Shown piece after piece: positions 9,159-18,867 of a stretch of DNA of 64,000 bases; within the stretch, counting starts at the first letter, position 1; every line of letters begins with the position of its first letter. The stretch is from Mesorhizobium sp. WSM4306. GTDB lineage: Bacteria; Pseudomonadota; Alphaproteobacteria; Rhizobiales; Rhizobiaceae. The stretch spans positions 186,001-250,000 of the forward strand of contig NZ_VFTC01000001.1 of the NCBI RefSeq assembly GCF_007003975.1, given 5' to 3'. The position numbers and the translations under genes are program-made. The notes below the pieces were generated by a model. It made no database searches. It worked only from the letters and a program-made list of their open reading frames with translations, and was not told where the DNA came from.

Positions 9159-9327
9159 CCCCAGGGTCGATGCGCCAGCGCATCACCGAAGCCGCCCTCT
9201 TAGCGTGTGTTTGGATGAAGGGCATCGCTTTTCGCGTGTGCGCGGCTAGGGAACCCACAGAATCGTCGAACCTGCCACACACGTCTGGCAAGCCACCCTG
9301 AACCGGTCACGATGGCTTGCGGACCAT

Positions 9328-9912
9328 TCAGCCGTTCCACGGCCCCGTATAGTCCGCATAGAGTTTTGCCGGATCGGGCCGCGGCCGTTCCGGCCCCGGT
9401 CCCTGATAGGTGCCGATATGGACGAAGCCGACGACGCGCTCCTGCGGCGCCAGTCCCAGCAGCGCCCTGCCCTCAGGCACGTCGGAATACCAGTTGCTGA
9501 TCATGTTGGTGCCATAGCCCAGCGCATTGGCCGCGATCATCAGATTCATCGCCGCCATGCCGCCGGACAGGAACATTTCCCATTGCGGGATTTTTGGGTT
9601 GTCCTTCGGAACCGAGACCACGCCGATCACCAGCGGCGCACGCGAAAACCGCGCCAGTTCCTGGTTCTGGCGGTTTTCCGGCAGCGGCCCTTCGCGCTGT
9701 TCGGCAAGGGCGGCCAGCTTCCTGCCTATCTCGAGGCGCGCTTCGCCGCGATAGAGGATGAAGCGCCAGGGCTTCAGCCGGCCGTGATCGGGCACGCGGC
9801 TTGCAGCCGCGATCATGATCGCGATATCGGCATCGCTGGGCGCCGGTTCCTTCAACTCAGGGATCGGCGCGGAATTTCGGGTCAGCAGGAAGTCGATGAT
9901 CGGCGACACCAT
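9328..9912 (-). CDS. Nitroreductase family protein (YdjA-like)
   Basis: FMN-dependent oxidoreductase of the nitroreductase fold, 194 residues, closest in look to the short YdjA-type enzymes. It shows the FMN phosphate-binding start (LLTRNSAPIPEL), ASRVPDHGRLKPWRFIL, the central GGMAAMNLMIAANALGYGT helix and NWYSDVPEGRALLGL. Natural substrate is unknown, as for most of the family. It is a single gene; an AAGGAG site sits a few bases before the ATG. Confidence 0.85.
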   Translation of the reverse strand: MVSPIIDFLLTRNSAPIPELKEPAPSDADIAIMIAAASRVPDHGRLKPWRFILYRGEARLEIGRKLAALAEQREGPLPENRQNQELARFSRAPLVIGVVSVPKDNPKIPQWEMFLSGGMAAMNLMIAANALGYGTNMISNWYSDVPEGRALLGLAPQERVVGFVHIGTYQGPGPERPRPDPAKLYADYTGPWNG

Positions 9913-10079
9913 GGGGGCCTGGTCTCCTTAAGCATTCGATTTTGAGCTGAAGCGCGCCATCGCGGATCGGGGCGGCTCGGGCAATTGGCGCGGACGCGCC
10001 GGACGAAAGAGCCTGTTGCCAAGGCGGATCGGACTCTTAAGCCTTGAAATTGCCACCGCCTTGGGCTTCAACGCAAGGC

Positions 10080-11045
10080 ATGTTTGAGGGGACATTGCGC
10101 CTTTTCCTGATCTGGCTCGCCGCCGCGCTGTTGATGGTGCCGGCTTCAATGGCCATGGCGCAGAATGCCGACGGCATCTCCAATCTGAAACTCCCCGATA
10201 TTTCGAGTTATACATCGCCCAAGAGCGAGACGTCGCTGGCGCTCAGTGGCGGTGGCGCCATAACGTTGTCGGCGCAGCTCACCGACAAGGGCGCCGACAT
10301 CACCCGCGGCATTGTCTGGCGCGTCTTCAAGCCCGAAGCCTCCAGCGACGGCAAGCTGCCGATGGTCGCTTCGGCGCATGGCGGGACCGCCGTATTCCAG
10401 CTCCAACCCGGCAGCTATCTCGTCCATGCGTCCTACGGACGCGCCGGCGCCACCAAGCGCATCACTGTCGGCAAGGACGCCAAGCGCGAGAGCCTGGTGC
10501 TCGATGCCGGCGGCCTTAAGCTGGATGCGGTGCTGTCGGGCGGCGTACGCATTCCGCCGAAAAAGCTGCGCTTTTCCATCTATGAGGGCACCGCCGAGGC
10601 CAATGGCGACCGCGCCTTGATCATCCCCGATGTCGAGCCGAACAGCGTCGTGCGGCTCAACGCCGGCGTCTACCATGTCGTCTCGACCTATGGCGCGGTG
10701 AATGCCGTCATTCGCTCCGACATCCGCGTCGAGGCCGGCAAGCTGACCGAAGCAACGGTCGAGCATCGTGCGGCCGAGATGACCATGAAGCTGGTGCGCG
10801 AGACCGGCGGCGAAGCTATCGCCGATACATCCTGGTCGCTGCTCAACGAATCCGGCGACCCGATCAAGGAAGCCGTCGGCGCCTTCGCCTCGATGGTGCT
10901 GGCCGAAGGCCAATACACCATCATCGCCAAGAACCGCGACCGCATCTACCAGAAGGATTTTACCGTCGTCGCCGGACAGAACCAGGAGATCGAGGTGCTG
11001 GCCACGGAGGCCTCGGCGATCGATCCCGAGGAAGGCGCCGACTAG
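10080..11045 (+). CDS. Exported protein of unknown function
   Basis: 321-residue protein with a clear signal peptide (LFLIWLAAALLMVPASMAMA, cleavage after AMA). The mature part looks all-beta and repetitive. Three segments share a pattern of a short strand, a glycine-rich turn and a closing strand: GTAVFQLQPGSYLVHASYG, NSVVRLNAGVYHVVSTYG and ASMVLAEGQYTIIAKN. This suggests tandem beta-sandwich modules of carboxypeptidase-regulatory or Ig-like type. I do not recognise a named family with certainty. The ATG at 10080 has AAGG four bases upstream; the frame is open from a TTG at 10044. It is probably periplasmic. Confidence 0.7.
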   Translation: MFEGTLRLFLIWLAAALLMVPASMAMAQNADGISNLKLPDISSYTSPKSETSLALSGGGAITLSAQLTDKGADITRGIVWRVFKPEASSDGKLPMVASAHGGTAVFQLQPGSYLVHASYGRAGATKRITVGKDAKRESLVLDAGGLKLDAVLSGGVRIPPKKLRFSIYEGTAEANGDRALIIPDVEPNSVVRLNAGVYHVVSTYGAVNAVIRSDIRVEAGKLTEATVEHRAAEMTMKLVRETGGEAIADTSWSLLNESGDPIKEAVGAFASMVLAEGQYTIIAKNRDRIYQKDFTVVAGQNQEIEVLATEASAIDPEEGAD

Positions 11046-11201
11046 ATCGTGGACTCATAAACCCGAAGCCACAGCCGGACGGATGGACCTTGCGATTCGT
11101 TTCTAGGCACCGGTTGGAGTGGCTACGATCAGGCATTCGTGGTATGTTTTTGCCGCCTTGAAAGCATGACGCGTACTGCGGATTGCCTTGGGAGATGCCA
11201 A

Positions 11202-12098
11202 ATGCGCATGTCCTTGCTCTTCATTCCACTACTGCTTGCACACATGCCGATTGAATCGCACGCCGCCGATATTCACGACGCCGCCACGAAGGGCGATGTC
11301 GCGGCGATCACGGCGGCGCTCGATGCAGGCGCCGGCGTCGATGAGAGCGATGGGCACGCGACACCACTCTATCTTGCGGTCAGGGGCGGGCATTTTGCGG
11401 CGGCAAAACTGCTCGTGGAACGCGGTGCCAACGTCAACGCCGTCCCGGACCCGCGTTTGGGTCCTGCCCTTATGCTGGCTTTGGCAAAACGCAGGATCGA
11501 TTTGATCAATCTGTTGCTGGACGGGGGCGCAAATCCAAATTCGAAGCGCAGCCGCGAAAACGCTATCCACATCGCGGTCAATCTCGGTTGTCTCGATTGC
11601 GTGAAAGCACTGGTTGAGGCCGGCGCGGACGTGAATGCGAAGACAAAGGACGGCAAGACACCGCTCCATCTGGCAAAATTCAAGGGGCAACGCGAAATCG
11701 CTGACTATCTCATGTCGCACGGCGTCGTCTTGCCAACACCAGCCCCGATCTCGATGAAGTTGGCTGCTGCCGATGTCGAGAAAGGCCGAACCTACTTCAC
11801 ACATGTGTGCCACGGTTGCCACAATGCCGAGCCACAGGGAGGGATCAAAACGGGACCGAACTTATGGGGCGTCGTCGGCCGCGACAAGGCATCCATGGCA
11901 AATATGCGTTACTCCGACACCTTGCTGGGCTTGGAGGGTGTATGGACGTACGAGGACCTGAACAAATATCTGCTTGAGCCCATGCTCACCACGCCGGGCG
12001 TTTACATGGAGGTGCCTGGCGTCCCGGACGAGACCGAACGGGTCAACCTGATCGCCTACTTGCGTACACTCAGCGACAAACCGCTCCCACTGCCCTAG
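11202..12098 (+). CDS. Exported ankyrin-repeat/cytochrome c fusion protein
   Basis: 298-residue periplasmic protein joining two domains. After a signal peptide (LLFIPLLLAHMPIESHA) come about four ankyrin repeats at roughly residues 25-165 (HATPLYLAVRGGHFAAAKLL, GKTPLHLAKFKGQREIADYL). A class I cytochrome c follows at about 185-298. The heme site is CHGCH at 203-207, and the likely axial Met is M269 in TPGVYMEVPG. GGGAG precedes the ATG at 11202. Ankyrin repeats normally bind proteins, so this may be an electron carrier docked to a partner. No partner oxidase or dehydrogenase is adjacent. Domain calls are firm and the role is inferred. Confidence 0.85.
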   Translation: MRMSLLFIPLLLAHMPIESHAADIHDAATKGDVAAITAALDAGAGVDESDGHATPLYLAVRGGHFAAAKLLVERGANVNAVPDPRLGPALMLALAKRRIDLINLLLDGGANPNSKRSRENAIHIAVNLGCLDCVKALVEAGADVNAKTKDGKTPLHLAKFKGQREIADYLMSHGVVLPTPAPISMKLAAADVEKGRTYFTHVCHGCHNAEPQGGIKTGPNLWGVVGRDKASMANMRYSDTLLGLEGVWTYEDLNKYLLEPMLTTPGVYMEVPGVPDETERVNLIAYLRTLSDKPLPLP

Positions 12099-12182
12099 GA
12101 GCTATTGAGCAAAGGGCCGAGATTGGTCGAAACGTTGATCGACTGATCGTCGTTTATGAGTACACGCCCTAGTTAGCGTTTC

Positions 12183-13121
12183 TCAGGCGGCCTTGCGCAG
12201 GCGCGGCAGGAAATGGACGCGACCGCGCGGCTGGGCCGCCGGCGCCAAGTCGAAGACGCCGCGATGCAGACGCTCGAGCAAGGTCTTGCGGTCGCGCAGC
12301 GGTTCCAGTTCGTCCCAGCGCAGCACGTTGCCGACGCGAACGTCGATCGCCTTGCCGGACAGCCGTGCGAATTCGCGGATGAGCATTGAAAGGCGCAGCG
12401 TCAGCGACGCCCTGCCGACGAATTTCGCCACCCGCCCTTCACGCTCGGCCATGTTCATCGGGCCGCTGACCAGGTGGAACAGCCGCCCATTCTGACCCGA
12501 AAAATGCATCGGCACCACCGAGGCCTTGGCATCCTGCACGAGGCGCGCGGGAAACATCTTCCACGGCAGGTCGCGCGCCCGGCCAAAGCCTTTCGGCGCG
12601 GTGGCGACGCCGCCGGCCGGAAACACGACGATGGTGACGCCCTCTTTCAACAGCCGCACCGCCTCATGGCGCACAGCCATATTGTTCTTCACCGCGTCCT
12701 TGGTCTCGGAAAAGTCGATCGGCAGCGAGTACGGTTCCATCTCGCGGATCTTGAGCAGATCCTTGTGGATCATGACCCGGAACGGACGCCCGAGCTGCTC
12801 GACCAGAGACAGCACGGCAATGCCGTCGCCAATGCCGAACGGATGGTTGGCGACGATCACCAGCGGCGTGTCCGGCAGCTTCGCCGGCGGCCATTGATCG
12901 GTGCTGCGCACCTTGACGTCGATCAGCTCCAGCATGCGGCTGAACACGCGTTCGCCCGTCGGCGCCACCTGGCGGCGCCAGAAGTCGTAGAGCGCAGCAT
13001 AGCGGTCGCGCCCCGACAGGCCTTCGATGGAATGGATGAACCAGCGCGTCAGCGCCGGCTGGCTCGCATTGGCATAGGAGAGCTCGGGAAACGGTCTTTC
13101 CCGCGTTTTCAGCTTGAGCAT
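12183..13121 (-). CDS. Lysophospholipid acyltransferase-like protein
   Basis: 312-residue PlsC-superfamily (hemolysin/OlsA-like) acyltransferase that would move an acyl chain onto a lyso-lipid. Motif I is NHPFGIGDG at about 93-101, with five residues between His and Asp as in the hemolysin-like branch. The later FPAGGVATAP matches the block III phosphate-binding motif, and VVPMHFSGQNGRLFH matches block IV. No membrane helix is obvious, so it is probably peripheral. It lies downstream of thrS on the same strand but behind a terminator-like hairpin. The lipid made (phosphatidic acid or ornithine lipid) cannot be decided here. Confidence 0.75.
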   Translation of the reverse strand: MLKLKTRERPFPELSYANASQPALTRWFIHSIEGLSGRDRYAALYDFWRRQVAPTGERVFSRMLELIDVKVRSTDQWPPAKLPDTPLVIVANHPFGIGDGIAVLSLVEQLGRPFRVMIHKDLLKIREMEPYSLPIDFSETKDAVKNNMAVRHEAVRLLKEGVTIVVFPAGGVATAPKGFGRARDLPWKMFPARLVQDAKASVVPMHFSGQNGRLFHLVSGPMNMAEREGRVAKFVGRASLTLRLSMLIREFARLSGKAIDVRVGNVLRWDELEPLRDRKTLLERLHRGVFDLAPAAQPRGRVHFLPRLRKAA

Positions 13122-13159
13122 GGGGGCTCGTTACAGGGTTGGCGTGACAGGCATGTGAA

Positions 13160-13187
13160 AATGGCGGTGGATCGCTCCACCGCCATT
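13160..13187 (-). terminator. thrS terminator hairpin
   Basis: Perfect 12-base stem AATGGCGGTGGA (13160-13171) with TCCACCGCCATT (13176-13187) and a four-base loop. Read on the minus strand it ends in a TTTT run, which fits rho-independent termination 18 bases after the thrS stop. Confidence 0.8.
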
Positions 13188-13205
13188 CCTGGAGATATCG
13201 ATGGA

Positions 13206-15179
13206 TCAGGCCGCGCGCCGTCTGCGGTCGGGCGAAGTGGCCTCGTCGGACAGCAACTTGAGCGCATCGGTCAGCTTGAGCGATTCCTGGTCGCGGGAGC
13301 CGAGCCGGCGGATGTTGACCGTCTCCTCCTCCGCCTCTCGCTTGCCGCAGACGAGGATCACCGGAACCTTGGCCAGCGAATGCTCGCGGACCTTGTAGTT
13401 GATCTTCTCGTTGCGCAGGTCGGCTTCGGCGATAAGCCCCGCCGCCTTCAGCTGTGCGACAACCTTTCGCGCATAGTCGTCGGCATCCGAAGTAATAGTC
13501 GCCACCACCACCTGCAGCGGCGCGAACCACAGCGGGAAATGGCCGGAATAGTGCTCGGTCAGGATACCGAGGAAGCGCTCCATCGAGCCGCAGATGGCGC
13601 GATGCACCATCACCGGCTGCTTCTTTTCCGAATCCGAACCGATGTAGAAGGCGCCAAAGCGTTCCGGCAGGTTGAAGTCGACCTGCGTGGTGCCGCACTG
13701 CCATTCGCGGCCGATGGCGTCCTTCAGCACATACTCGAACTTCGGCCCATAGAAGGCGCCCTCGCCCGGATTGATCGAGGTCTTGATGCGGTTGCCCGAC
13801 CGCGTCCGGATCGTATCCAGCACGCTGTTCATTATCGCTTCGGCGTGGTCCCAGGCCTCGTCGGTGCCGACGCGCTTGTCAGGCCGCGTCGACAGCTTCA
13901 CGCTGACCTCGTCGAACCCGAAATCGGCATAAGTCGACAGGATCAGGTCATTGATGCGCAAACACTCGGCAGCGAGTTGATCCTCGGTGCAGAAGATATG
14001 CGCATCGTCTTGCGTGAAACCGCGCACACGCATCAGCCCGTGCAGCGCGCCGGACGGTTCGTAGCGATGTACATTGCCGAATTCTGCAAGCTTTACGGGC
14101 AGATCGCGATAGGATTTCAACCCATGCTTGAAGATCTGCACATGGCCCGGGCAGTTCATCGGCTTCAGCGCGAACACGCGGTCGTCGTCGGTGTCGTCGC
14201 CGGCCACTGTTACCTTGAACATGGCGTCGCGATACCAGCCCCAGTGGCCTGACGTCTCCCACAGGCTCTTGTCCAGAACCTGCGGTGCGTTGACCTCCTG
14301 GTAGCCCTGCTCGTCGAGGCGGCGGCGCATGTAGTTGACCAGGTTCTGGAACATCTTCCAGCCCTTGGCGTGCCAGAAGACGACGCCCGGTCCCTCCTCC
14401 TGGAAATGGAAGAGGTCCATCTCGCGGCCGAGTTTGCGGTGGTCGCGCTTCTCCGCCTCCTCCAGCATCGTCTGGTAGGCATCGAGTTCAGCCTGCTCGG
14501 CCCAGGCCGTGCCGTAGATGCGGGTCAGCATCGGGTTGTTCGAATCGCCGCGCCAATAGGCGCCGGCCACCTTCATCAGCTTGAAGGCATTGCCGATCTG
14601 CCCGGTCGAGGCCATGTGCGGGCCGCGGCAGAGGTCGAACCAGTCGCCCTGGGCATAGATCTTGAGATCCTGGTCCTCGGGAATGGCATCGATCAGCTCG
14701 AGCTTGTAGCGCTCGCCCTTCTCGGCAAACACCTTTTTCGCCTTGTCGCGCGACCAGACTTCCTTGGTGAACGGCTTGTTGCGCGCAATGATCTCGCGCA
14801 TCTTCTTCTCGATCACCGGGAAATCGTCCGGCGTGAACGGCTCGTTGCGGGCGAAGTCGTAGTAGAATCCGTTCTCGATCACCGGGCCGATGGTCACCTG
14901 CGTTCCCGGCCATAGCTCCTGCACGGCTTCCGCCAGCACATGCGCCGCATCATGGCGGATGAGTTCCAACGCCCGCGGATCGGTACGGGTGATGATTTCG
15001 ACCTTGCCGGACTTGCCGAGCGGGTCGGAAAGATCACGCACAGTGCCGTCGATGGCGTAGGCGACGGCTTTCTTGGCCAGCGACTTCGAGATCGATTCGG
15101 CCAGCCCAGCACCGGTCATCGCCGCGTCGTAGTCGCGAACGGAGCCATCGGGAAATGTCAGGGAAACGGAATTCAGCAT
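13206..15179 (-). CDS. thrS: Threonyl-tRNA synthetase
   Basis: Class II aminoacyl-tRNA synthetase charging tRNA-Thr, with editing and TGS domains. Domains in order are TGS ([10 protein letters not shown]), the editing domain with the HxxxH zinc-like site ([11 protein letters not shown]), the catalytic core with MNCPGHV carrying the zinc Cys, motif 2 around [15 protein letters not shown], motif 3 GSMERF, and the anticodon-binding domain starting [11 protein letters not shown]. The ATG at 15179 gives 657 residues, the usual length, and has AGGAGA at the right distance. The open frame runs further upstream but without family similarity. No T-box leader is seen. Confidence 0.97.
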   Translation of the reverse strand: MLNSVSLTFPDGSVRDYDAAMTGAGLAESISKSLAKKAVAYAIDGTVRDLSDPLGKSGKVEIITRTDPRALELIRHDAAHVLAEAVQELWPGTQVTIGPVIENGFYYDFARNEPFTPDDFPVIEKKMREIIARNKPFTKEVWSRDKAKKVFAEKGERYKLELIDAIPEDQDLKIYAQGDWFDLCRGPHMASTGQIGNAFKLMKVAGAYWRGDSNNPMLTRIYGTAWAEQAELDAYQTMLEEAEKRDHRKLGREMDLFHFQEEGPGVVFWHAKGWKMFQNLVNYMRRRLDEQGYQEVNAPQVLDKSLWETSGHWGWYRDAMFKVTVAGDDTDDDRVFALKPMNCPGHVQIFKHGLKSYRDLPVKLAEFGNVHRYEPSGALHGLMRVRGFTQDDAHIFCTEDQLAAECLRINDLILSTYADFGFDEVSVKLSTRPDKRVGTDEAWDHAEAIMNSVLDTIRTRSGNRIKTSINPGEGAFYGPKFEYVLKDAIGREWQCGTTQVDFNLPERFGAFYIGSDSEKKQPVMVHRAICGSMERFLGILTEHYSGHFPLWFAPLQVVVATITSDADDYARKVVAQLKAAGLIAEADLRNEKINYKVREHSLAKVPVILVCGKREAEEETVNIRRLGSRDQESLKLTDALKLLSDEATSPDRRRRAA

Positions 15180-15386
15180 CAGGTATCTCCTATCCAGTCC
15201 CGCAAACGAGCGCGGGTGGTCGTGGTGTGAAGCCGGAGGCATCCGGCAGCGGGCGGGTTTTAGAGGCCACGCGGCATCAGGTAAAGAGCCGTCATTGGCG
15301 CAGCCGTCAGGAATTGGCGCGACAGATGTCGCAGGCCAATCGCACAGGCTTGCGAATTTCCCCGACACGAGGTTGGAATCCCGGGC

Positions 15387-16223
15387 ATGGAAGACGCAAA
15401 ACCCAGCCGAACTGCCCTGGGCGTCGCGCGCATGCGGGCCCTCCACCAGTTCTCACCGCAGGCGGCGCTGTTTCGCGATCCCTACGCGATCGCGATTCTG
15501 AGGGAAGCCGCGCCCGCAGCGCAGGAACTCGAGAAGGAAGACGAGCACGGCCGGCGCATGCGCCTGTTCGTGGCCGCACGTGCCCGCCTTACTGAAGACT
15601 GGCTGGCGTCGGCGGTGCGACGGGGCGTCCCGCAAGTGGTGGTGCTTGGCGCCGGCCTCGACACGTTTTCGCTGCGCAATCCGTATCCCGATCTCGCCGT
15701 CTTCGAAGTCGATCACCCGGCGACACAGGCCTGGAAACGCAAATGCCTCGCCGATGCCGGCCTAGCTGAGCCGCCGGCCACAACGTTCGTGCCGGTCAAT
15801 TTCGAGCGCCAGCGCCCTGCGGATGAGCTGGCATCGGCCGGTCTAAAACCGGCCGAGCCAGGTTTTTTCATCTGGCTGGGTGTCGTCCCTTATCTGACCC
15901 AGGACGCAATCTTCAGCACCCTGTCCTGGATTGCCGGCATGCCCGGTTCGGAGGTCGTCTTCGACTATAGCGAGCCGGCCGAGAACCGCGATGCGGCGGG
16001 ACGGGCTGCCCTCTCCTTCCATGCAGCCCGCGTCGCCGCTGTCGGCGAGCCCTGGATCAGCTTCTTCGTCCCCCATGAATTGGCGCAATCTTTGGACGAA
16101 CTCGGCTTCGATGAGATCGAAGATCTCGAAAGCAGCGATATCTTCGCCCGCTTTTCCAGAGCTCCGAAGGCAACGACTGCCAAGTCCGGCGGCCACCTCA
16201 TCCGTGCTCGCCGAAGCGTTTAA
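15387..16223 (+). CDS. SAM-dependent methyltransferase, LCM/TIGR00027 type
   Basis: 278-residue class I methyltransferase of the leucine carboxyl methyltransferase-like (TIGR00027) group. SAM-binding motif I is [14 protein letters not shown] at about 84-97 and the following acidic strand is [14 protein letters not shown]. Further along are the typical [21 protein letters not shown] and VVFDYSEP stretches. The methyl acceptor is unknown; family members act on small polyketide-like or protein carboxyl substrates. It is divergent from thrS and ends 12 bases before the convergent beta-lactamase gene. Confidence 0.8.
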   Translation: MEDAKPSRTALGVARMRALHQFSPQAALFRDPYAIAILREAAPAAQELEKEDEHGRRMRLFVAARARLTEDWLASAVRRGVPQVVVLGAGLDTFSLRNPYPDLAVFEVDHPATQAWKRKCLADAGLAEPPATTFVPVNFERQRPADELASAGLKPAEPGFFIWLGVVPYLTQDAIFSTLSWIAGMPGSEVVFDYSEPAENRDAAGRAALSFHAARVAAVGEPWISFFVPHELAQSLDELGFDEIEDLESSDIFARFSRAPKATTAKSGGHLIRARRSV

Positions 16224-16235
16224 GCCAAGGCAATA

Positions 16236-17051
16236 TCACTTCACCAGCTGCGGCAAATCCTTCAGGAAAGCCGCGCGTGTCGCCGGGCCTTTCGGCGTGT
16301 CGATCGGCTTGGTATCGACGACAAGCCTAGCAAAGACGATCCGGCGTCCGCCCTTTTCGGCCCAGCCGACGAACCAGCCGAGCGATCGCTTGTCCTTGCT
16401 GTTGCCGAGCCTGGTGCTGCCGGTCTTGCCCTGCACCGTCCAGTCGCCGGCCTTAAAACTTGGCAGGACAGCCCTGGTCATCTCGTGCGCCTTGGCAGAA
16501 ACCGGCATTCTGTCGGCAAGCAGCTGCCGCAGGAACGCTGTCTGCTCGACCGGCGATATCTCGAGCGAGGAATTAATCCAGGATTGCGTGAGCCCGTTGT
16601 CCTTGCCGGCATCGCCCGAGACATCCATGTTGCCGTAGCCGAATTTCGAGACATAGTCGGCAAAACTTTTCGCGCCGAGCCGGCGCACGATCTCGCGCGA
16701 GTACCACACGATCGAGTCGCGCTCCCAGACCGTCGGGTCGACGGTTTTGTGGTCGCGCTTCACCGCCTTGAACTCAGGCTTGTAGTCCCAGCGCGGCGTA
16801 TGCGCGTCGATCAGGATGCCGCTGTCGTAACCAATCAATGCCAAGGGCACTTTGAAAGTAGACGCCGGACTGACGCGCCGGTCGCAGACGCCATTCTGAT
16901 AGAGCGTCTCGCCGCTCGCCGCGTCCTGGATCAGGGTGCACGCGACATCGCCAAGCGGCGCCGATTGCGCCCGCATCGGAAACCCCAGGAACCAGGCCAG
17001 CAGGAACAGGACCGCGGCAATGATGAAGGGATGGATTTCGATCCGACGCAT
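16236..17051 (-). CDS. Class D (OXA-type) beta-lactamase
   Basis: Serine beta-lactamase of 271 residues with all class D landmarks: the active-site STFK at 64-67, SIV at 113-115, YGN at 139-141, a WINSSLEISPVEQ helix at about 158-170, KTG at 209-211 and GWFVGW after it. An N-terminal hydrophobic segment (FIIAAVLFLLAWFLGF) acts as signal peptide or membrane anchor. It sits among ordinary chromosomal genes with no insertion sequence, integron site or LysR regulator beside it, so it looks resident rather than recently acquired. The substrate range cannot be told from the sequence alone. A GGAG-like site precedes the ATG. Confidence 0.92.
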   Translation of the reverse strand: MRRIEIHPFIIAAVLFLLAWFLGFPMRAQSAPLGDVACTLIQDAASGETLYQNGVCDRRVSPASTFKVPLALIGYDSGILIDAHTPRWDYKPEFKAVKRDHKTVDPTVWERDSIVWYSREIVRRLGAKSFADYVSKFGYGNMDVSGDAGKDNGLTQSWINSSLEISPVEQTAFLRQLLADRMPVSAKAHEMTRAVLPSFKAGDWTVQGKTGSTRLGNSKDKRSLGWFVGWAEKGGRRIVFARLVVDTKPIDTPKGPATRAAFLKDLPQLVK

Positions 17052-17207
17052 GTGAGCTCTCCTGGGAATGACAGGAGGCGCCTAACGAAGTGTCTTGGCT
17101 CGATTTTGACTCAAATGCGCAGTCTTTGTGCAGGCCGTTATTAACCCTACCGGATCGTAAAGAAATGCGGCCTTGGCGATCTGAATCAGGGGCCAAGAGC
17201 GCCGCCG

Positions 17208-17681
17208 TCAGGCTTCGCCGCGTTTCCTGCCGATCCGCCAATAACGCCAAGGTGTGAACCAGACATAGCGTGGGGAGAGCACCTCCGGAACACGGTCTAT
17301 GCCATGCGTTCCGAACGGCCCGCAGCGCAGCACCCGAAACAGTCCCATCCAGCCGCCGGCCCACAGGCCGTGTCGGGCAATCGCCTCATGCGCGTATTCG
17401 GAACAGGTCGGCAGATGCCGGCAGGAATTGCCGACAAAGCCGGACAGCGTCAGCTGGTACAGCCGCACCAGCGACGTGCCGAAAATGCGGCCAGGCGTCC
17501 TGCGCCAGGGACCGGGCCAGTTGCGCCCGCGCTGGGTCTGTCCGGTGGCATGCACATGCCGGTGCTGGTCGCCCACGGCGATCTCTTTCTGAACGTGATC
17601 CCGAACCCATTTTGCGGGATCGGCTTGCGCTTCCAAGCCGATAGATGTGAGCTTCGGCAGGCAAACGCAATCCCCGTTCAC
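17208..17681 (-). CDS. yidD: Membrane protein insertion efficiency factor YidD
   Basis: Small YidD/DUF37 protein that assists YidC-dependent insertion of inner-membrane proteins. The family core is intact: VRLYQLTLSGFVGNSCRHLP, TCSEYAHEAIARHG and RCGPFGTHGIDRVPE. This copy is 157 residues, longer than the usual 80-120, because of an unusual N-terminal stretch before the core. The true start may be an internal GTG (for example in WVRDHVQK), so the 5' boundary is uncertain. It stands alone here, away from rnpA-yidC. Confidence 0.88.
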   Translation of the reverse strand: MNGDCVCLPKLTSIGLEAQADPAKWVRDHVQKEIAVGDQHRHVHATGQTQRGRNWPGPWRRTPGRIFGTSLVRLYQLTLSGFVGNSCRHLPTCSEYAHEAIARHGLWAGGWMGLFRVLRCGPFGTHGIDRVPEVLSPRYVWFTPWRYWRIGRKRGEA

Positions 17682-17702
17682 TCACTTGCTTCCCTGTCGG
17701 CT

Positions 17703-17861
17703 TCAGGGTCGCGAGCGGCGAAAGGGATGCCGCTCGGCTGGAGCCGCCCAGCGGGTGGCCGGCCTTTCCTCGATGCGCGGGGCGTGATGCCGCCTGTCGC
17801 CATGCCATTGAAACGTCGCGATCCGCATCACATCGCCGAAGATTTCCAGAAACTGGATCAT
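17703..17861 (-). CDS. Possible small protein, 52 residues
   Basis: Short open frame starting MIQFLEIFGDVMRIATFQWH, with an arginine/histidine-rich tail. A good AGGAGA site lies eight bases before the ATG, which is the main reason to list it. It lies just upstream of yidD on the same strand and diverges from the LysR gene, with about 85 bases between. A short hydrophobic N-terminus could touch the membrane. I do not recognise a family, and expression is unproven. Confidence 0.4.
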   Translation of the reverse strand: MIQFLEIFGDVMRIATFQWHGDRRHHAPRIEERPATRWAAPAERHPFRRSRP

Positions 17862-17947
17862 ATCCGTGTCTCCTGTGAGACGGATTAGACGCCCACTGGT
17901 CTTCGCCTTCAAACGAGTATAATTTCCGCTTCGGATAACTTTGGGTT

Positions 17948-18865
17948 ATGCGAATGAAGCGCGGGCGGCTGCCGCTGACGGCGTTGCGGAGTTTCGAGGC
18001 AGCCGGCCGGCAATTGAGTTTCAGCCGGGCCGCCGAGGAACTGTTCGTCTCGCAGGCCGCCATCAGCCGGCAGATCCGCGAACTCGAGCAGTTCCTGCGC
18101 CGGCCTTTGTTCCACCGCCATCACCGCCGCGTCGAGCTGACCGAGGCCGGCCAGCGCTTGCTCGATCAGTTGGTCAGGAGTTTCGACGACATCGACAGGC
18201 TGCTTTCGGACCTGGTGGCGGCCCCGGCGCAGTCCGTGGTTCGCGTCAGCGTCGAGCCATCGCTGGCCTCGGTATGGCTGTTGCCGCGGCTCAACCGCTT
18301 CAGCCAGTTGCGGCCCGATATCGACGTTTCCCTCGAGGTCGACCCAAGGCCGATCGAGTTCCGCAGCGATCAGCCCGAACTTGCCCTGCGCTTCAGCGCA
18401 CGCGCCACCTCTTGGCCGCGCAGCGAGGCCGAATGGCTTGCCTCGACCGTGGATTCACCAGTCCTGTCGCCGGCCTTGCTTGCGTCGGGCCCGGCTCTCG
18501 AAAGGCCGCTCGACCTTGCCCGCTACACGCTGTTGCATGAGGAAAACCGTCAAGGCTGGGCGCGCTGGTTCGAAGCGGCCGGGGTGGCCGCCGACGCCAT
18601 TCCGGCGCGCGGCCCGATGCTGGCGGATGTGTCGCTGTCGAAGCAGGCGGCCCTGCTCGGCCACGGCGTGGCGCTGGGCGACCTTTTGCAGATCGGCGAG
18701 GAGATTGCGTCGGGCGCGCTGGTCAAGCCCTTCGAACTTGACGTCGCCTCCGGGGCCTATTTTTTGGTTGCCAAAAGTTTGAAGAATCTGCCGGAGCCGG
18801 CCAAGGCCTTTGCCGACTGGGTGAGAAGCGAATTTGCCGAAAGCAGACGGGCGCAGGACGGATAG
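17948..18865 (+). CDS. LysR-family regulator (GcvA-like)
   Basis: 305-residue transcription factor with an N-terminal winged helix-turn-helix (LTALRSFEAAGRQLSFSRAA, then VSQAAISRQIRELEQFL) and a GcvA-type effector domain. In that domain RVSVEPSLASVWLLPRLNRF begins the first lobe and HGVALGDLLQIGEE the second. The ATG gives the standard LysR length. It is divergent from a small orphan gene, and its 3' end meets the scaffold gene tail to tail. The regulated gene and effector are unknown. Confidence 0.88.
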   Translation: MRMKRGRLPLTALRSFEAAGRQLSFSRAAEELFVSQAAISRQIRELEQFLRRPLFHRHHRRVELTEAGQRLLDQLVRSFDDIDRLLSDLVAAPAQSVVRVSVEPSLASVWLLPRLNRFSQLRPDIDVSLEVDPRPIEFRSDQPELALRFSARATSWPRSEAEWLASTVDSPVLSPALLASGPALERPLDLARYTLLHEENRQGWARWFEAAGVAADAIPARGPMLADVSLSKQAALLGHGVALGDLLQIGEEIASGALVKPFELDVASGAYFLVAKSLKNLPEPAKAFADWVRSEFAESRRAQDG

Positions 18866-18867
18866 GG

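Noticed and set aside
12474..14252. Long plus-strand open frame opposite the acyltransferase and thrS
   Set aside because: It covers the junction of two clear minus-strand genes, has no family motifs, and is the expected artefact of high-GC codon use.
15180..15386. T-box or other leader riboswitch upstream of thrS
   Set aside because: No specifier-loop or T-box consensus was seen, and T-boxes are rare in Proteobacteria.
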